Source: Gordonibacter urolithinfaciens
GTDB lineage: Bacteria; Actinomycetota; Coriobacteriia; Coriobacteriales; Eggerthellaceae
DNA length: 64,000 nt
Direction: 5' to 3'
Assembly: GCF_900199375.1 (NCBI RefSeq)
Contig: NZ_LT900217.1
Coordinates: forward strand, 1,178,001 to 1,242,000
Shown here: positions 9,220 to 17,231 of the stretch, piece by piece
How the letters are laid out: each line of letters starts with the position of its first letter
Numbering within the stretch: position 1 is the stretch's first letter
Notes under the pieces: model-generated
The model's input: only the letters and a program-made list of their open reading frames with translations
Databases searched by the model: none
Told to the model about the DNA's origin: nothing
Translations under genes and position numbers: made by a program

Positions 9220-10758
9220 ATGGAGCGCGATGAGGAGCTGGTGGTGCAGGTCATGCTCAAGCCCAACTGCGGGCTCGAGAACGTGCGCGCGGCGCTCGTC
9301 GTGCGGCGCATCGCGCCTTTGTGCAGCTCGCTGTCCTTCCACCCGTGCACGGTCAAGAGCGATCCCTCCACCATCTCCTACCTGCGCGACCACGGCCTGT
9401 TCGTCCGCTTCAGCTCGCCCACCCCCGAGAAGGTGCTCATAACCATCAAGGCCTCGTTCTTCGTGGACCGCTTCGCCATCATCGAGGACGCGGACGCCGT
9501 CCCCTCGTTCGCCTCTGCCTCCGACGAGCCCGCAGGCGAGAACAGCCCGGCGATCCCCCTGCGCATCGATTTCGCGAACCGCAGCAGCGTGGACGGGCGC
9601 TACGACGAGCTTTGGAAGCTGCTCGCGCGCCTCGAGGAAGTGCACCGCCAGCTGCGCGCCCGCATCGAGCGCACGCCGCACGACCGCGAGCTCAACACCA
9701 TCTTCTTCACGCATGCCCAGGTCGTGGACGGGCTGCGCACGGCCGTCGCCCGGTCGCGCATCGAGCCGTTCGGAAGGATCGCCCCCTCCCTGCACGCCCT
9801 CGTCGCAGACTACAGCGAGCGTTTCGGCGTGCAGGTCAAGTTCGACATCGCGGACGGGCAGATGGCGCTCGACCAGTCCGTGCTGGCGTCGATGGAGGAG
9901 ATCATCAAACGAGTCATCCGGGCGTGCCTGCGCGACGGCATTGGCAAGCCCGAGGGGCGCAAGGCGGCGGGGAAGCCTCCCTGCGCCACGATGCGCCTCA
10001 CGCTGGAGAGCGACGGCTCCGAGGTGATCTGCCGCATCGAACACGACGGCCACTTGTTCGACGCGCGCCGCATCGGACAGCTGGCCGAGGAGCGCGGCCT
10101 GCTCACCCGCCCTATCGAAGAGTACACCGACGAGGAGATAGGCTCGTTCTTGATGATGCCCGGATTCGCCTCGACGCGCTCGGGCCCGTTCGCCGGCATG
10201 TCCTCCCAGTTCATCGAGATCGGATCCATGCTGTACAACATGGGCGGACGGGGCAAGGTGCGCAACACCGACCACGGCACGCTCGAGATCGTCATGAACT
10301 TCCCCGCGCCGTTCACCGTCATGGAGGCCGCCATCGTGCGCGTCGGCGCAGAGCGCTTCGCCCTGCCCGCGCAGCAGATCGTCCGGTTCGAGGGGCATCA
10401 CCCGGAGCGCCTCGTCGGCGGCTGCGACGCGTCGGGGACGGCCTGCTACGTGGACCGAGACGGCGCGCGCGTCGAGATGCTGAACGGGGCGGGCGCGTCC
10501 ACCCCGTTCAAGGCTGAGAGACCGAGGATCGTGGTGATGCTCGAGGCGCAGGGCGAGCGGCGAGCGCTTGCCGTGGACGAGGTTGACGGCTACGAGCGCG
10601 TATCGGTGTGCCAGCTTCCAGCGCTGCTCAACCGCAGGACGGCGCGCCTCGCCGGCTGCTTCGGGTACGCGTTCCTGCAGGACGGCGCCGCATGCGCCGT
10701 GGTGAGCGCGAGACGCCTGCTGGATTCCGGCTTGGAGGAGGGAGCGCGCCATGCGTGA
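9220..10758 (+). CDS. CheA-like chemosensory protein, no Hpt domain, degenerate ATPase (pseudokinase)
   Basis: A 512-residue protein aligning by pattern with the P2-P3-P4-P5 order of CheA. Residues about 5-92 resemble the P2 domain; about 125-195 is a helical dimerisation-like region (THAQVVDGLRTAVARSR); about 200-370 is the ATPase region; about 375-500 is a CheW-like P5 domain. The P1 phosphotransfer domain with its His is absent. The N box, normally with Asn and His-Gly, reads KRVIRACLRDGIGKP; the G1 DxGxG is reduced to EHDGHLF; the G2 glycines are eroded. It should therefore neither autophosphorylate nor signal to CheY. A scaffolding role linking receptor and cyclase is an inference. ATG has a GGAAGGAGG RBS. 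Confidence 0.8.
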   Translation: MERDEELVVQVMLKPNCGLENVRAALVVRRIAPLCSSLSFHPCTVKSDPSTISYLRDHGLFVRFSSPTPEKVLITIKASFFVDRFAIIEDADAVPSFASASDEPAGENSPAIPLRIDFANRSSVDGRYDELWKLLARLEEVHRQLRARIERTPHDRELNTIFFTHAQVVDGLRTAVARSRIEPFGRIAPSLHALVADYSERFGVQVKFDIADGQMALDQSVLASMEEIIKRVIRACLRDGIGKPEGRKAAGKPPCATMRLTLESDGSEVICRIEHDGHLFDARRIGQLAEERGLLTRPIEEYTDEEIGSFLMMPGFASTRSGPFAGMSSQFIEIGSMLYNMGGRGKVRNTDHGTLEIVMNFPAPFTVMEAAIVRVGAERFALPAQQIVRFEGHHPERLVGGCDASGTACYVDRDGARVEMLNGAGASTPFKAERPRIVVMLEAQGERRALAVDEVDGYERVSVCQLPALLNRRTARLAGCFGYAFLQDGAACAVVSARRLLDSGLEEGARHA

Positions 10759-11194
10759 TCGCGAGCAGCGGCTCCGTTGGATCGAGAAGCTCATCAGCGG
10801 AGGGAGCGAGAGGGCGGCGCGCTCGAACGCCCTCGTCGTGCCCACGCCCGCAGGCGACATGGCCATCGCCTTCGATGCGATCGACGAGGTGGTGCCCGCG
10901 AGCGGCGTGAGGCCCTTCGCCTTCTTGCCGCCCGAGTTCTGCGGCGTGCTGCATCGCGGCGCGGAGCTCGTGCCCGTCGTCGACGCGGGCGGCGGCGCGA
11001 CGGGGCACGTGGTGGTCGTGAAGGCCAAGGGATGCCTCCTGGGCCTCAAGTTCCACGGCACGCCCAGCGTGGCGAACCTGAACGAGGCCGAGCTCGCGTC
11101 GGTGGCCCTTCGCATGGAGCAGCGCTTCGACGGCGAGGGCCTTCCGGTGCTCGACGTGGAGGCCGCCATCGAGGCCCTGCTCGAGCTGGACTGA
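10751..11194 (+). CDS. CheW-like adaptor
   Basis: A 147-residue protein with one CheW-type beta-barrel (about 25-140): VVPTPAGDMAIAFDAIDEVV, then LHRGAELVPVVDA and a closing LPVLDVEAAI strand. The first 25 residues form a basic helix. It overlaps the CheA-like gene by 8 bp and ends the operon. Such adaptors couple receptors to CheA P5 domains; here the only CheA in the window is a predicted pseudokinase. Confidence 0.75.
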   Translation: MRDREQRLRWIEKLISGGSERAARSNALVVPTPAGDMAIAFDAIDEVVPASGVRPFAFLPPEFCGVLHRGAELVPVVDAGGGATGHVVVVKAKGCLLGLKFHGTPSVANLNEAELASVALRMEQRFDGEGLPVLDVEAAIEALLELD

Positions 11195-11212
11195 GCCTAC
11201 GGCGGCCTGAGA

Positions 11213-11244
11213 GGCGGGTGCCGACTTCAGGACCGGCGCCCGCC
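11213..11244. terminator. shared hairpin between convergent genes
   Basis: An 11-bp stem (GGCGGGTGCCG with CGGCGCCCGCC, one wobble pair) sits between the CheW-like stop and the convergent cytochrome stop, placed to serve both strands. No clear U tract on either side. Confidence 0.45.
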
Positions 11245-11249
11245 GTACC

Positions 11250-11855
11250 TCATTGGTGGCAGGTGTGGCACTGGTAGTCGTTCGTATGGTGGCAGCTGAT
11301 GCAGAACTCGGGCGCCGTCTCCTGCACGGGCTCGCCGGAGTGCAGCGCGTGGCAGTCGGCGCACGTCTGGCCGGCATGGCCCTCGCCCGCGGGGCGGGCG
11401 TGCGGGTTCACGACGGTGCCCTTGGCATCGGTCAGCACGGCCGAGTCGGCCGTCTTGGCCGCCAGCTCCTCGTAGCTGCCGTGGCAGGCGAAGCATGCCT
11501 GCTCGTCGATGGCGGTGTCGCGCAACCTCGTGGCGCGCTCCTTCGCGCGGTCGGGCGTGGCGCCCTCGTGGGCCTTCTCCAGGCCGGCCTCGTCGGCATG
11601 GCACACGGAGCAGGTGTTCCCTCCGGCGGCGGAAAGGGCCCCGTAGCACGGCATGCCCTCCAGCGACCCGTCCTCCGTCGCATGGCAGGTCGCGCAGTTG
11701 GCGTCGGCCGACCACGTGAAGTCGACGGTTATGGAGGCATCCTTCGCCAGCGGGCCCTCGTGGGCCTTCGGCGCGCAGCCCGCCCCGGCCGCAACGGCCG
11801 CCAGAAGGCACACGGCGCACACGGCCGACGCGATGCCGGGCTTCACGTTTCTCAT
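11250..11855 (-). CDS. six-haem c-type cytochrome lipoprotein
   Basis: A 201-residue exported electron carrier. An N-terminal signal with lipobox AAGAGC places the mature protein on the outer face of the membrane. Six CXXCH haem-attachment motifs are visible (CATCH, CSVCH, CFACH, CADCH, CISCH, CHTCH), more than the four of typical fumarate-reductase-type small tetrahaem subunits. GAGGGAG RBS before ATG 11855. It lies just downstream of the FAD reductase on the same strand and is the obvious electron donor to it, forming a split flavocytochrome c. Confidence 0.88.
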   Translation of the reverse strand: MRNVKPGIASAVCAVCLLAAVAAGAGCAPKAHEGPLAKDASITVDFTWSADANCATCHATEDGSLEGMPCYGALSAAGGNTCSVCHADEAGLEKAHEGATPDRAKERATRLRDTAIDEQACFACHGSYEELAAKTADSAVLTDAKGTVVNPHARPAGEGHAGQTCADCHALHSGEPVQETAPEFCISCHHTNDYQCHTCHQ

Positions 11856-12022
11856 GGGTTATCTCCCTCGATGGTGAGCCAGCCACGCGGCGGGGAATGG
11901 GGAGGGAGGGTATCCCCGCCGGTGGCATGGATCCGGTACGGATGTCCGGCGCCAAGCGGCGCCGGGCGGGCGCTGGCACGGCCCGCCCGCAGGCCGACCC
12001 GCCGCGCCGCGGGCGCTTCAGG

Positions 12023-13804
12023 CTATTTCGCGTCCCAAGCCGTTTCGGCCGCCGCGTTCTCTCCGGCAATACGGCCGCACACGATGCACTCGGTCACGTT
12101 GCCGCCGCCCTGGTACACGAACTTGAAGCACGAGGAAATCTCGCCGGCCGTGTACAGGCGCGGGATGGGCTCGTTGTTCCAGTCGATGACGCGCCGGTCG
12201 CCGTCGGCCTGCAGGCCGCCCTTCGTGTTCGGACCGCCCGCCACGAGCGGCATGGCGTAGAACGGCGGTGTGCTGATGGCCTGGAAGCCGGGGTCGACCA
12301 CCTCGCCGGTGAGCGCGTTCTTCGTGGCGCTCGTGCGGCCGAACTCCTCGTCGACGCCCGTGTCCACCATCTTCTGGTACTGCTCCATGGTGGCGGCGAG
12401 CACGGCCGGATCCATGCGGCCCTCGTTCAGCTCGTGCGTGTCGCGAATCTTCTGCGCCAGCTCCTCGATGGAATCCGCCTTGATGAGCCAGCCGTTGTCG
12501 ATGGCGTTCTGATTGTCCTTATCCCAATCGATGATGCCGAATCCGCAGGTGGAGAGCGTGGTGTTCACCAGCGGGCCCGCCTTGCGCTTCGTCTCGTCGA
12601 TGATCATGTAGGCCGGGGTGTTCGGGAACTCCAGCGTGACGATGTCCATGTGCACGGCGTTCTTGTAAGAGAAGTAGCGGCTCGGGTCCTTCGTGATGAG
12701 CGTCTCGTCCATGAAGCGCCTGCCCTCGGAGTTCACGACGATGGTGCCGGCTCCGCCCACGGAGTCCGTGATCGAGCCCACGTTCATGGGGCCCACCTGC
12801 ACGTCCGGGCACGACCAGATCAGGCGCGACGCGGCCTTGCCCACCTTCGCCAGCTGAGCGCCCGCCTCGCAGCCCATGCGGATGCCGTCGCCCGTGTTCG
12901 ACAGCGTGCCGTAGAACGCCCAGCCCGTGATGCCCTGGCCCTCCAAAAACGCGCGGCGCATCTCCTCGTTGTACTCGTAGCCGCCGGTGGTCAGGATAAC
13001 GCCCTTGCCGGCCTTCACGCGGATGTCCTTGTCGCCCTGCGTGGCCACCACGCCGATGACGGCGCCCTCGTCGTCCATGATCAGGCTCTTGCCCGGCGTC
13101 TCGTAGGCGATGGTGATGTTGTCGGCGCGGGCGGCGATGCCGGTCTTCAGGCAGTTGAAGAACGCCAGGCCGGCGGCCGTGTCCTCCTTGGGCAGGTCGA
13201 GCGTGGGATAATCCGGCCCGGTGGCCGACTTGCCGTACGTGGAGTTGTAGCTCTTGTAGCCGCTCTCCTTCGCGCCGGGGAAGTCGGGGAACGCCGCGCC
13301 GCCGCGCTCGATGACCTTGTAGTCGGGGTCGAGGCTCTGCATGAACTCGACGTTCTTCGGCGAGTACTCGGCGAACTTCTCCACGATGTCGTCGACGAAC
13401 AGGGGCGACTGCTCGCCCTCGGCCTTCGTGTCCAGGTTCTCGCCGCTGAACATGGCCTTGAGGTACTGTTTCAGGGCCTCCTTGTCGCCGTCGGGATCCG
13501 GAGAGTGGTAGATGCCGCCCGACATGATGGTGTTGCACAGGTGCTTGTCCTCGGCGTTCTTCTCCAGCACGAGCACCTTGGCGCCCGCGTCGGCCGCCGC
13601 GATGGCCGCGCACGCACCCGCTCCGCCGTAGCCGACGATGACGACCTCTGCCTCCTGGTCCCACTGCTCCGCGTCGGCCGATGCTCCCCCGCCGCCCGCG
13701 CACCCCGCGAGGCCCAAGCCCGCCGTCGCCATGGCGGCCCCCGCCGCGGCGACGCCGGCCCCCTTGAAGAAGTCCCGACGTGAAACGCCCTTTTCCTGCG
13801 CCAT
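12023..13804 (-). CDS. Tat-exported FAD-dependent reductase (flavocytochrome c / FAD_binding_2 family)
   Basis: A 593-residue flavoprotein. ATG 13804 is preferred: it has a GGAAGGGGAG RBS and begins with the twin-arginine signal SRRDFFKG, ending in a lipobox-like LAGC. Next come the FAD dinucleotide fold VVIVGYGGAGACAA with its acidic partner LVLEKN, TTGGYEYNEEMRRAF, and the C-terminal FAD segment LYTAGEISSCF. Fumarate reductases carry an HTMGG-type catalytic motif; here the equivalent is NTKGGLQ, with Asn in place of His. Fumarate is therefore an unlikely substrate, and another alkene-type or organic acceptor is more likely. Electrons probably come from the adjacent six-haem cytochrome. Confidence 0.85.
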   Translation of the reverse strand: MAQEKGVSRRDFFKGAGVAAAGAAMATAGLGLAGCAGGGGASADAEQWDQEAEVVIVGYGGAGACAAIAAADAGAKVLVLEKNAEDKHLCNTIMSGGIYHSPDPDGDKEALKQYLKAMFSGENLDTKAEGEQSPLFVDDIVEKFAEYSPKNVEFMQSLDPDYKVIERGGAAFPDFPGAKESGYKSYNSTYGKSATGPDYPTLDLPKEDTAAGLAFFNCLKTGIAARADNITIAYETPGKSLIMDDEGAVIGVVATQGDKDIRVKAGKGVILTTGGYEYNEEMRRAFLEGQGITGWAFYGTLSNTGDGIRMGCEAGAQLAKVGKAASRLIWSCPDVQVGPMNVGSITDSVGGAGTIVVNSEGRRFMDETLITKDPSRYFSYKNAVHMDIVTLEFPNTPAYMIIDETKRKAGPLVNTTLSTCGFGIIDWDKDNQNAIDNGWLIKADSIEELAQKIRDTHELNEGRMDPAVLAATMEQYQKMVDTGVDEEFGRTSATKNALTGEVVDPGFQAISTPPFYAMPLVAGGPNTKGGLQADGDRRVIDWNNEPIPRLYTAGEISSCFKFVYQGGGNVTECIVCGRIAGENAAAETAWDAK

Positions 13805-14145
13805 GATGCTCCCCTTCCTCCGTTTCGTCTCGAGCATGCGACTCCCCGTGAAGTTGCGCGCTATGCTCCGCAAAAGGAGTCTGCGATTGCAGTATACGAG
13901 GGCTGACCTGCATAGATAAAATGCGAGTATCGGATGGGGCCATGCGCTTCGGCCCACATGCGGGCAAAACCTGCATACCGGTATGCGGAAAACGCAAGGG
14001 CACGGGCGGGGCTTCGGCGGCAAGATGGCCGGGCGGCGGCCTTCCCCTCCGGCAAAGCATGTTCGCCGTCGGAATGACCGCTATAAGCGTCAATTCGTGG
14101 TACGATGGAAAGGACGAGTGGAACCCCGTGCCACAGGAGGGGAGC
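13805..14145. promoter_or_regulatory. divergent promoter region of the FAD reductase and its LysR regulator
   Basis: 341 bp between divergent genes. Toward the reductase (minus strand) a TATACT -10 (complement of 13891-13896) has a TTATCT -35-like box 17 bp upstream (complement of 13914-13919). A perfect 14-bp palindrome, GCATACCGGTATGC at 13973-13986, lies between the genes and is a candidate LysR-type recognition site. The reductase is probably inducible by its substrate through the regulator at 14146; this is inferred from layout. Confidence 0.5.
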
Positions 14146-15246
14146 ATGGACATCAACGTCTTTCGCGAGTTCGCCGAAGTCGTGCTGCAAGGCAGCTACT
14201 CTGCCGCGGCCAAGGCCCTCAACCTGTCACAGCCCACGCTAAGCCGCCACGTGGGTGCGCTGGAGAAGGAGCTGAACGTGAAGCTGGTGGCCGACATCTT
14301 GCCCGTGAGGCTGACGCCGACAGGCGACACGGTGCTCCAAACCGCCCTGCGCATGGACGACCTCTACACCGGCATGCAGGACGAGCTGGCAGAATTGCGC
14401 CGTGTGGCGCCCGCGCGCATCCGCATCCACGACACGCCCGCGCTCAGGCCGCTGTCCGCACGACTCGCGGCCGCAGCGGACGGAACGGTACGCGCACATC
14501 CGCGCACCATCGTGGAGTACGTGGCACCGCCCGCGGGAAAGACGCCGGGAGAGGCGGTGGCCGAGGACCTTTGCGACGTGGCGTTCGTGCAGTTGGTGAA
14601 AGAGGCTCGTCCTTGCGGGGCGGGAAGCGTCAGCGAGGACGGGCAGGACGGCCGGGTGGCCACGCCGGACGCAGGTGCCCCGGCCTTCAAGCCCCCTGCC
14701 GGCGTGGGAATGGCGGCGATCTCGCGACCGGGGAGCCGGTTGGTGTTCGGCCTGCCGCGAGAGGCGGCGGGACTGCCGGAAGCGGAGCTCGCATCCCTGC
14801 GCCACGAGACGTTCCTCCTGTTCGCGCACAAGGCCTGCAAGCCGTTGAGGGACACGTTCGCCGCCGCCTGCCGAAGCCGCGGCTTCCGGCCGGCCGTCAA
14901 GCTGCTGCCCTGCTCCCGCTACGAGGAGCTCTACCTGATGGGCCACGGCGACGGCATCCACCTATTGTCCGAGGACGACCTTGCATCGGACGACTCCCTC
15001 GCGCACCGGCTGGAAGAGCGCATGTCCCTCGTGCCCTCGGCTGCCGCCGACGGGTTGCAGCTGAGCTGGCACGCGCTCTACCGGGACGAAGGCTCCGTTC
15101 GCGACCCCGCGCAGGCGCGCGTCGCAGGCCGACGCCCGGATGCCGGCGCGCGGCCCGCCGGTGCCGGCAGCGGCGGAGCCTCGCATGCCACCGCTCTCGC
15201 CTGCTTCCTCGAACTGCTGTCGGAACCGGGCGCTTGCCCCGCGTAG
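14146..15246 (+). CDS. LysR-family transcriptional regulator
   Basis: A 366-residue regulator, divergent from the FAD reductase it probably controls. The N-terminal winged helix-turn-helix (about 5-60) shows LQGSYSAAAKALNLSQPTLS, a standard LysR recognition helix. The effector domain is longer than usual (family about 300) because of a low-complexity Ala/Gly/Asp-rich insertion near residues 165-195 and an Ala/Gly-rich C-terminal stretch. ATG has an AGGAGGGGAG RBS. Confidence 0.85.
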   Translation: MDINVFREFAEVVLQGSYSAAAKALNLSQPTLSRHVGALEKELNVKLVADILPVRLTPTGDTVLQTALRMDDLYTGMQDELAELRRVAPARIRIHDTPALRPLSARLAAAADGTVRAHPRTIVEYVAPPAGKTPGEAVAEDLCDVAFVQLVKEARPCGAGSVSEDGQDGRVATPDAGAPAFKPPAGVGMAAISRPGSRLVFGLPREAAGLPEAELASLRHETFLLFAHKACKPLRDTFAAACRSRGFRPAVKLLPCSRYEELYLMGHGDGIHLLSEDDLASDDSLAHRLEERMSLVPSAAADGLQLSWHALYRDEGSVRDPAQARVAGRRPDAGARPAGAGSGGASHATALACFLELLSEPGACPA

Positions 15247-15285
15247 CCTCGCGCCCACAGGCTCCCGCCACGCGGCGCCGTTCGA

Positions 15286-15947
15286 TCAGTTATTTCCGGC
15301 CGCTCTGTCCATGGCCTCCACAAACGCCTCTGGGTGATCGTAGTGGATGTCGTGGCCCGACTCGACGACGATCGTCTCGCAGGCGCCGACGAGCTCTTGC
15401 ACGCGCGCGGCGTCCTCGTCGGAGTTGGCTGCCAGCGAAAGGCCGTCCTCGCCGTAGTTCGTCTTCGCCTTGAGGTAGACGGCAGGACAGGCGATGCGGG
15501 AGAGCAGGTCGGCCTGGTCGACGCCTGCGAACCACGAGCCGTCGTGGAACGTCTCGGCGAACCGCACGTCGAAGTCGTCGTAGAAGTACAGGCCGCGCAC
15601 CCAGTCGTGCGGCACCCAGGCCAGCGTGAGGTGCGCGTCGGGGTTCGCGGCGCGCTCGGCCGCCGTCCACTCCGCGATCTTGGACTGCAAGCCGCCGAAC
15701 AGGCCGAACAGGTAGGAGTGCTGCGCGGCGGCATGGGCAGCATCGTGCCCTGCGGGTCAAAGCCCACGAGCGCGTCGAGCGACACGTCGAGCGCCTCGAC
15801 CAGCGCGCCCGCGTGCGCGAGATCGGGAACGGAATCGCCCGCCTCCCACTTCGCCACGGTCTGCCGCGCCACGCCCAAGCGCTCGGCCAGCTGCTCCTGC
15901 GTGAGGCCCGTCATTTTGCGCCTGCTCTGAATGTTCGAACCGATCAT
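15286..15947 (-). pseudogene. chimeric remnant: XRE-family regulator N-terminus joined out of frame to an alpha/beta hydrolase C-terminus
   Basis: From ATG 15947 (RBS AGGAGTAGGA) an XRE helix-turn-helix reads normally for about 70 residues: SRRKMTGLTQEQLAERLGVA, then LVGFDPQGTMLPMPP. In related regulators the LPMPP-type segment leads into an AbrB-like domain. Here, around 15715-15735, the sequence switches to the C-terminal part of a hydrolase in another frame (SYLFGLFGG, HLTLAWVPHDW, and catalytic His in SGHDIHYDHPEAF), ending at 15286. Neither half is complete. This looks like a deletion that fused two neighbouring genes. The XRE part could still be translated with a frameshifted tail. Confidence 0.7.
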
Positions 15948-16068
15948 GTTTTTCCTACTCCTCGCCACGACACGATACGCCTGATGCCGCCGCCTTTCCA
16001 CCACCCGATGATGGCAGATCGCACGCGGTTTGTCGCGAAGAGGTTGCAGGGGCCGCATCGAGCCTCGA

Positions 16069-16084
16069 TGTTTCACGTGAACCA
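16069..16084. promoter_or_regulatory. parS: parS-like ParB binding site (one mismatch)
   Basis: TGTTTCACGTGAACCA matches the bacterial parS consensus TGTTTCACGTGAAACA at 15 of 16 positions. The flanks (GA before, TCCGTTCC after) are shared with the perfect site at 26540. ParB nucleates chromosome segregation and SMC loading at such sites, which cluster near oriC. Confidence 0.75.
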
Positions 16085-16208
16085 TCCGTTCCGACTCCCC
16101 CTTTGGCGTGCAATCGCCCGATTCGGAAGGCGCCGCGCGCGAATCGGGCGCCCGGACGGGCGGGCCGTGCGCCAAAGGGGAGGGGCCCTTCGGGTTTCGG
16201 GCCCTCCG

Positions 16209-16361
16209 AGTCACAGTTTTGACCGCTCTGAAGCCTTTTGACGCCCTGCGGGCCGCCTGGACGCCCGAGCGGCGGCCGGCCGAGGCCGTTCGCCCAGGTG
16301 GCGCGAAGCGGGCTCCCGCCAGGCCGCCCGCGCGGGCTTCAGAGCAGTCAAAACTGTGACT
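16209..16361. repeat. 153-bp inverted-repeat element, copy 1
   Basis: Starts AGTCACAGTTTTGACCGCTC and ends with its near-complement. Arms with immediate flanks pair over 33 bp (16203-16235 with 16335-16367, one mismatch). The same outer sequence and exactly the same length recur at 19664-19816 with an unrelated GC-rich centre here. It could be a non-autonomous mobile element (MITE-like) or a structured DNA/RNA repeat. No transposase or clear target duplication seen. Confidence 0.7.
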
Positions 16362-16511
16362 CGGAGGGGCAGAAAACGCGAAGAGGGGCGCCGGCGGCCG
16401 ACCGGGCAGCGGGCCGCATGCGGATCCGGGCCGATCGACGCGGAAGCCTCCATCGGCAAGCTGCCGAGCTGTGCGTCAAAGGGGGAGTTAGAATATTCGT
16501 TCGGATAAAAA

Positions 16512-16537
16512 CTGCCGCATCGAATGCGATGCGGCAG
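16512..16537 (-). terminator. intrinsic terminator of the glutathione peroxidase
   Basis: On the minus strand an 11-bp perfect stem (CTGCCGCATCG arms, 4-base loop) is followed directly by TTTTTATC, about 30 bp beyond the stop codon: a textbook rho-independent terminator. Confidence 0.9.
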
Positions 16538-16567
16538 CGAAGTTGGCGCAGGCGTTGGCGGCGGAGG

Positions 16568-17119
16568 CTACAGCAGCTCCTCCACGGCGGGGGACACGAC
16601 GTCGGGGGTACTGGCCGTGGGCTCGAAGCGGCGAACGACGTTGCCCGCGCGGTCGACGAGGAACTTCGTGAAGTTCCACTTGATATCGGGCTTGGAGGCG
16701 TAGTCGGGGTCGGCCTTTGCCAGCAGGTCCTCGAGGATCGGGGTGAGCTCGTGGCCCTCGTCGAAGCCCTCGAAGCCTTTCTGCTGCTGCAAGTAGGCGA
16801 ACAGCGGGTCGGCGTCCTGGCCGTTGACCTCGATCTTCGAGAACTGCGGGAACGTCACGCCGAAGCGCGAGGTGCAGAACTGCGCGATCTCCTCGTCCGT
16901 GCCCGGCGCCTGGTGGCCGAACTGGTCGCACGGGAAGTCGAGGATGTCGAGGCCGCGCTCGTGCAGGCTGCGGTACAGCTCCTCGAGCTGGGCGTAGGTG
17001 GGCGTGAACCCGCATTCCGTGGCGGTGTTCACGATGAGCAGCACGCGCCCCTGGTAGTCGGCGAGCGAGACGTCCTCGCCCTGCTGGTTCTTGACGGTGA
17101 AATCGTAGAGGGAGGCCAT
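16568..17119 (-). CDS. glutathione peroxidase-family thiol peroxidase
   Basis: A 183-residue thioredoxin-fold peroxidase. The peroxidatic residue is Cys36 in TATECGFTPTY (Cys rather than Sec), followed by FPCDQFGHQAPG and the Trp motif WNFTKFLVD, so Cys, Gln and Trp of the catalytic set are present. Bacterial members usually use thioredoxin as reductant. ATG 17119 with a GAAGGA RBS; single gene with its own terminator. Likely peroxide defence in an anaerobe. Confidence 0.92.
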   Translation of the reverse strand: MASLYDFTVKNQQGEDVSLADYQGRVLLIVNTATECGFTPTYAQLEELYRSLHERGLDILDFPCDQFGHQAPGTDEEIAQFCTSRFGVTFPQFSKIEVNGQDADPLFAYLQQQKGFEGFDEGHELTPILEDLLAKADPDYASKPDIKWNFTKFLVDRAGNVVRRFEPTASTPDVVSPAVEELL

Positions 17120-17231
17120 GGTTCCTTCTTTCAGACGGCGGCTTTTGTTCGGGCCTCATGCTACCGCAAAATGATACTTTTTTGATAACAATTTACGGAA
17201 CGGACACGGAACCGCCGCATGCGGCACGCTC

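Larger units (their letters stand above)
15948..16567. other. 620-bp region without a credible gene; holds parS-like site, 153-bp element and terminator
   Basis: No RBS-backed reading frame. Contents, listed separately: a parS-like site (16069-16084), copy 1 of the 153-bp inverted-repeat element (16209-16361) and the terminator of the glutathione peroxidase (16512-16537). Open frames across the repeat exist on both strands but follow its inverted symmetry and are not treated as genes. Confidence 0.6.

Noticed and set aside
16108-16459. Small proteins sharing VTVLTALK-type ends across the 153-bp repeats
   Set aside because: They appear on both strands as a result of the inverted symmetry, have no RBS and differ entirely in the middle.
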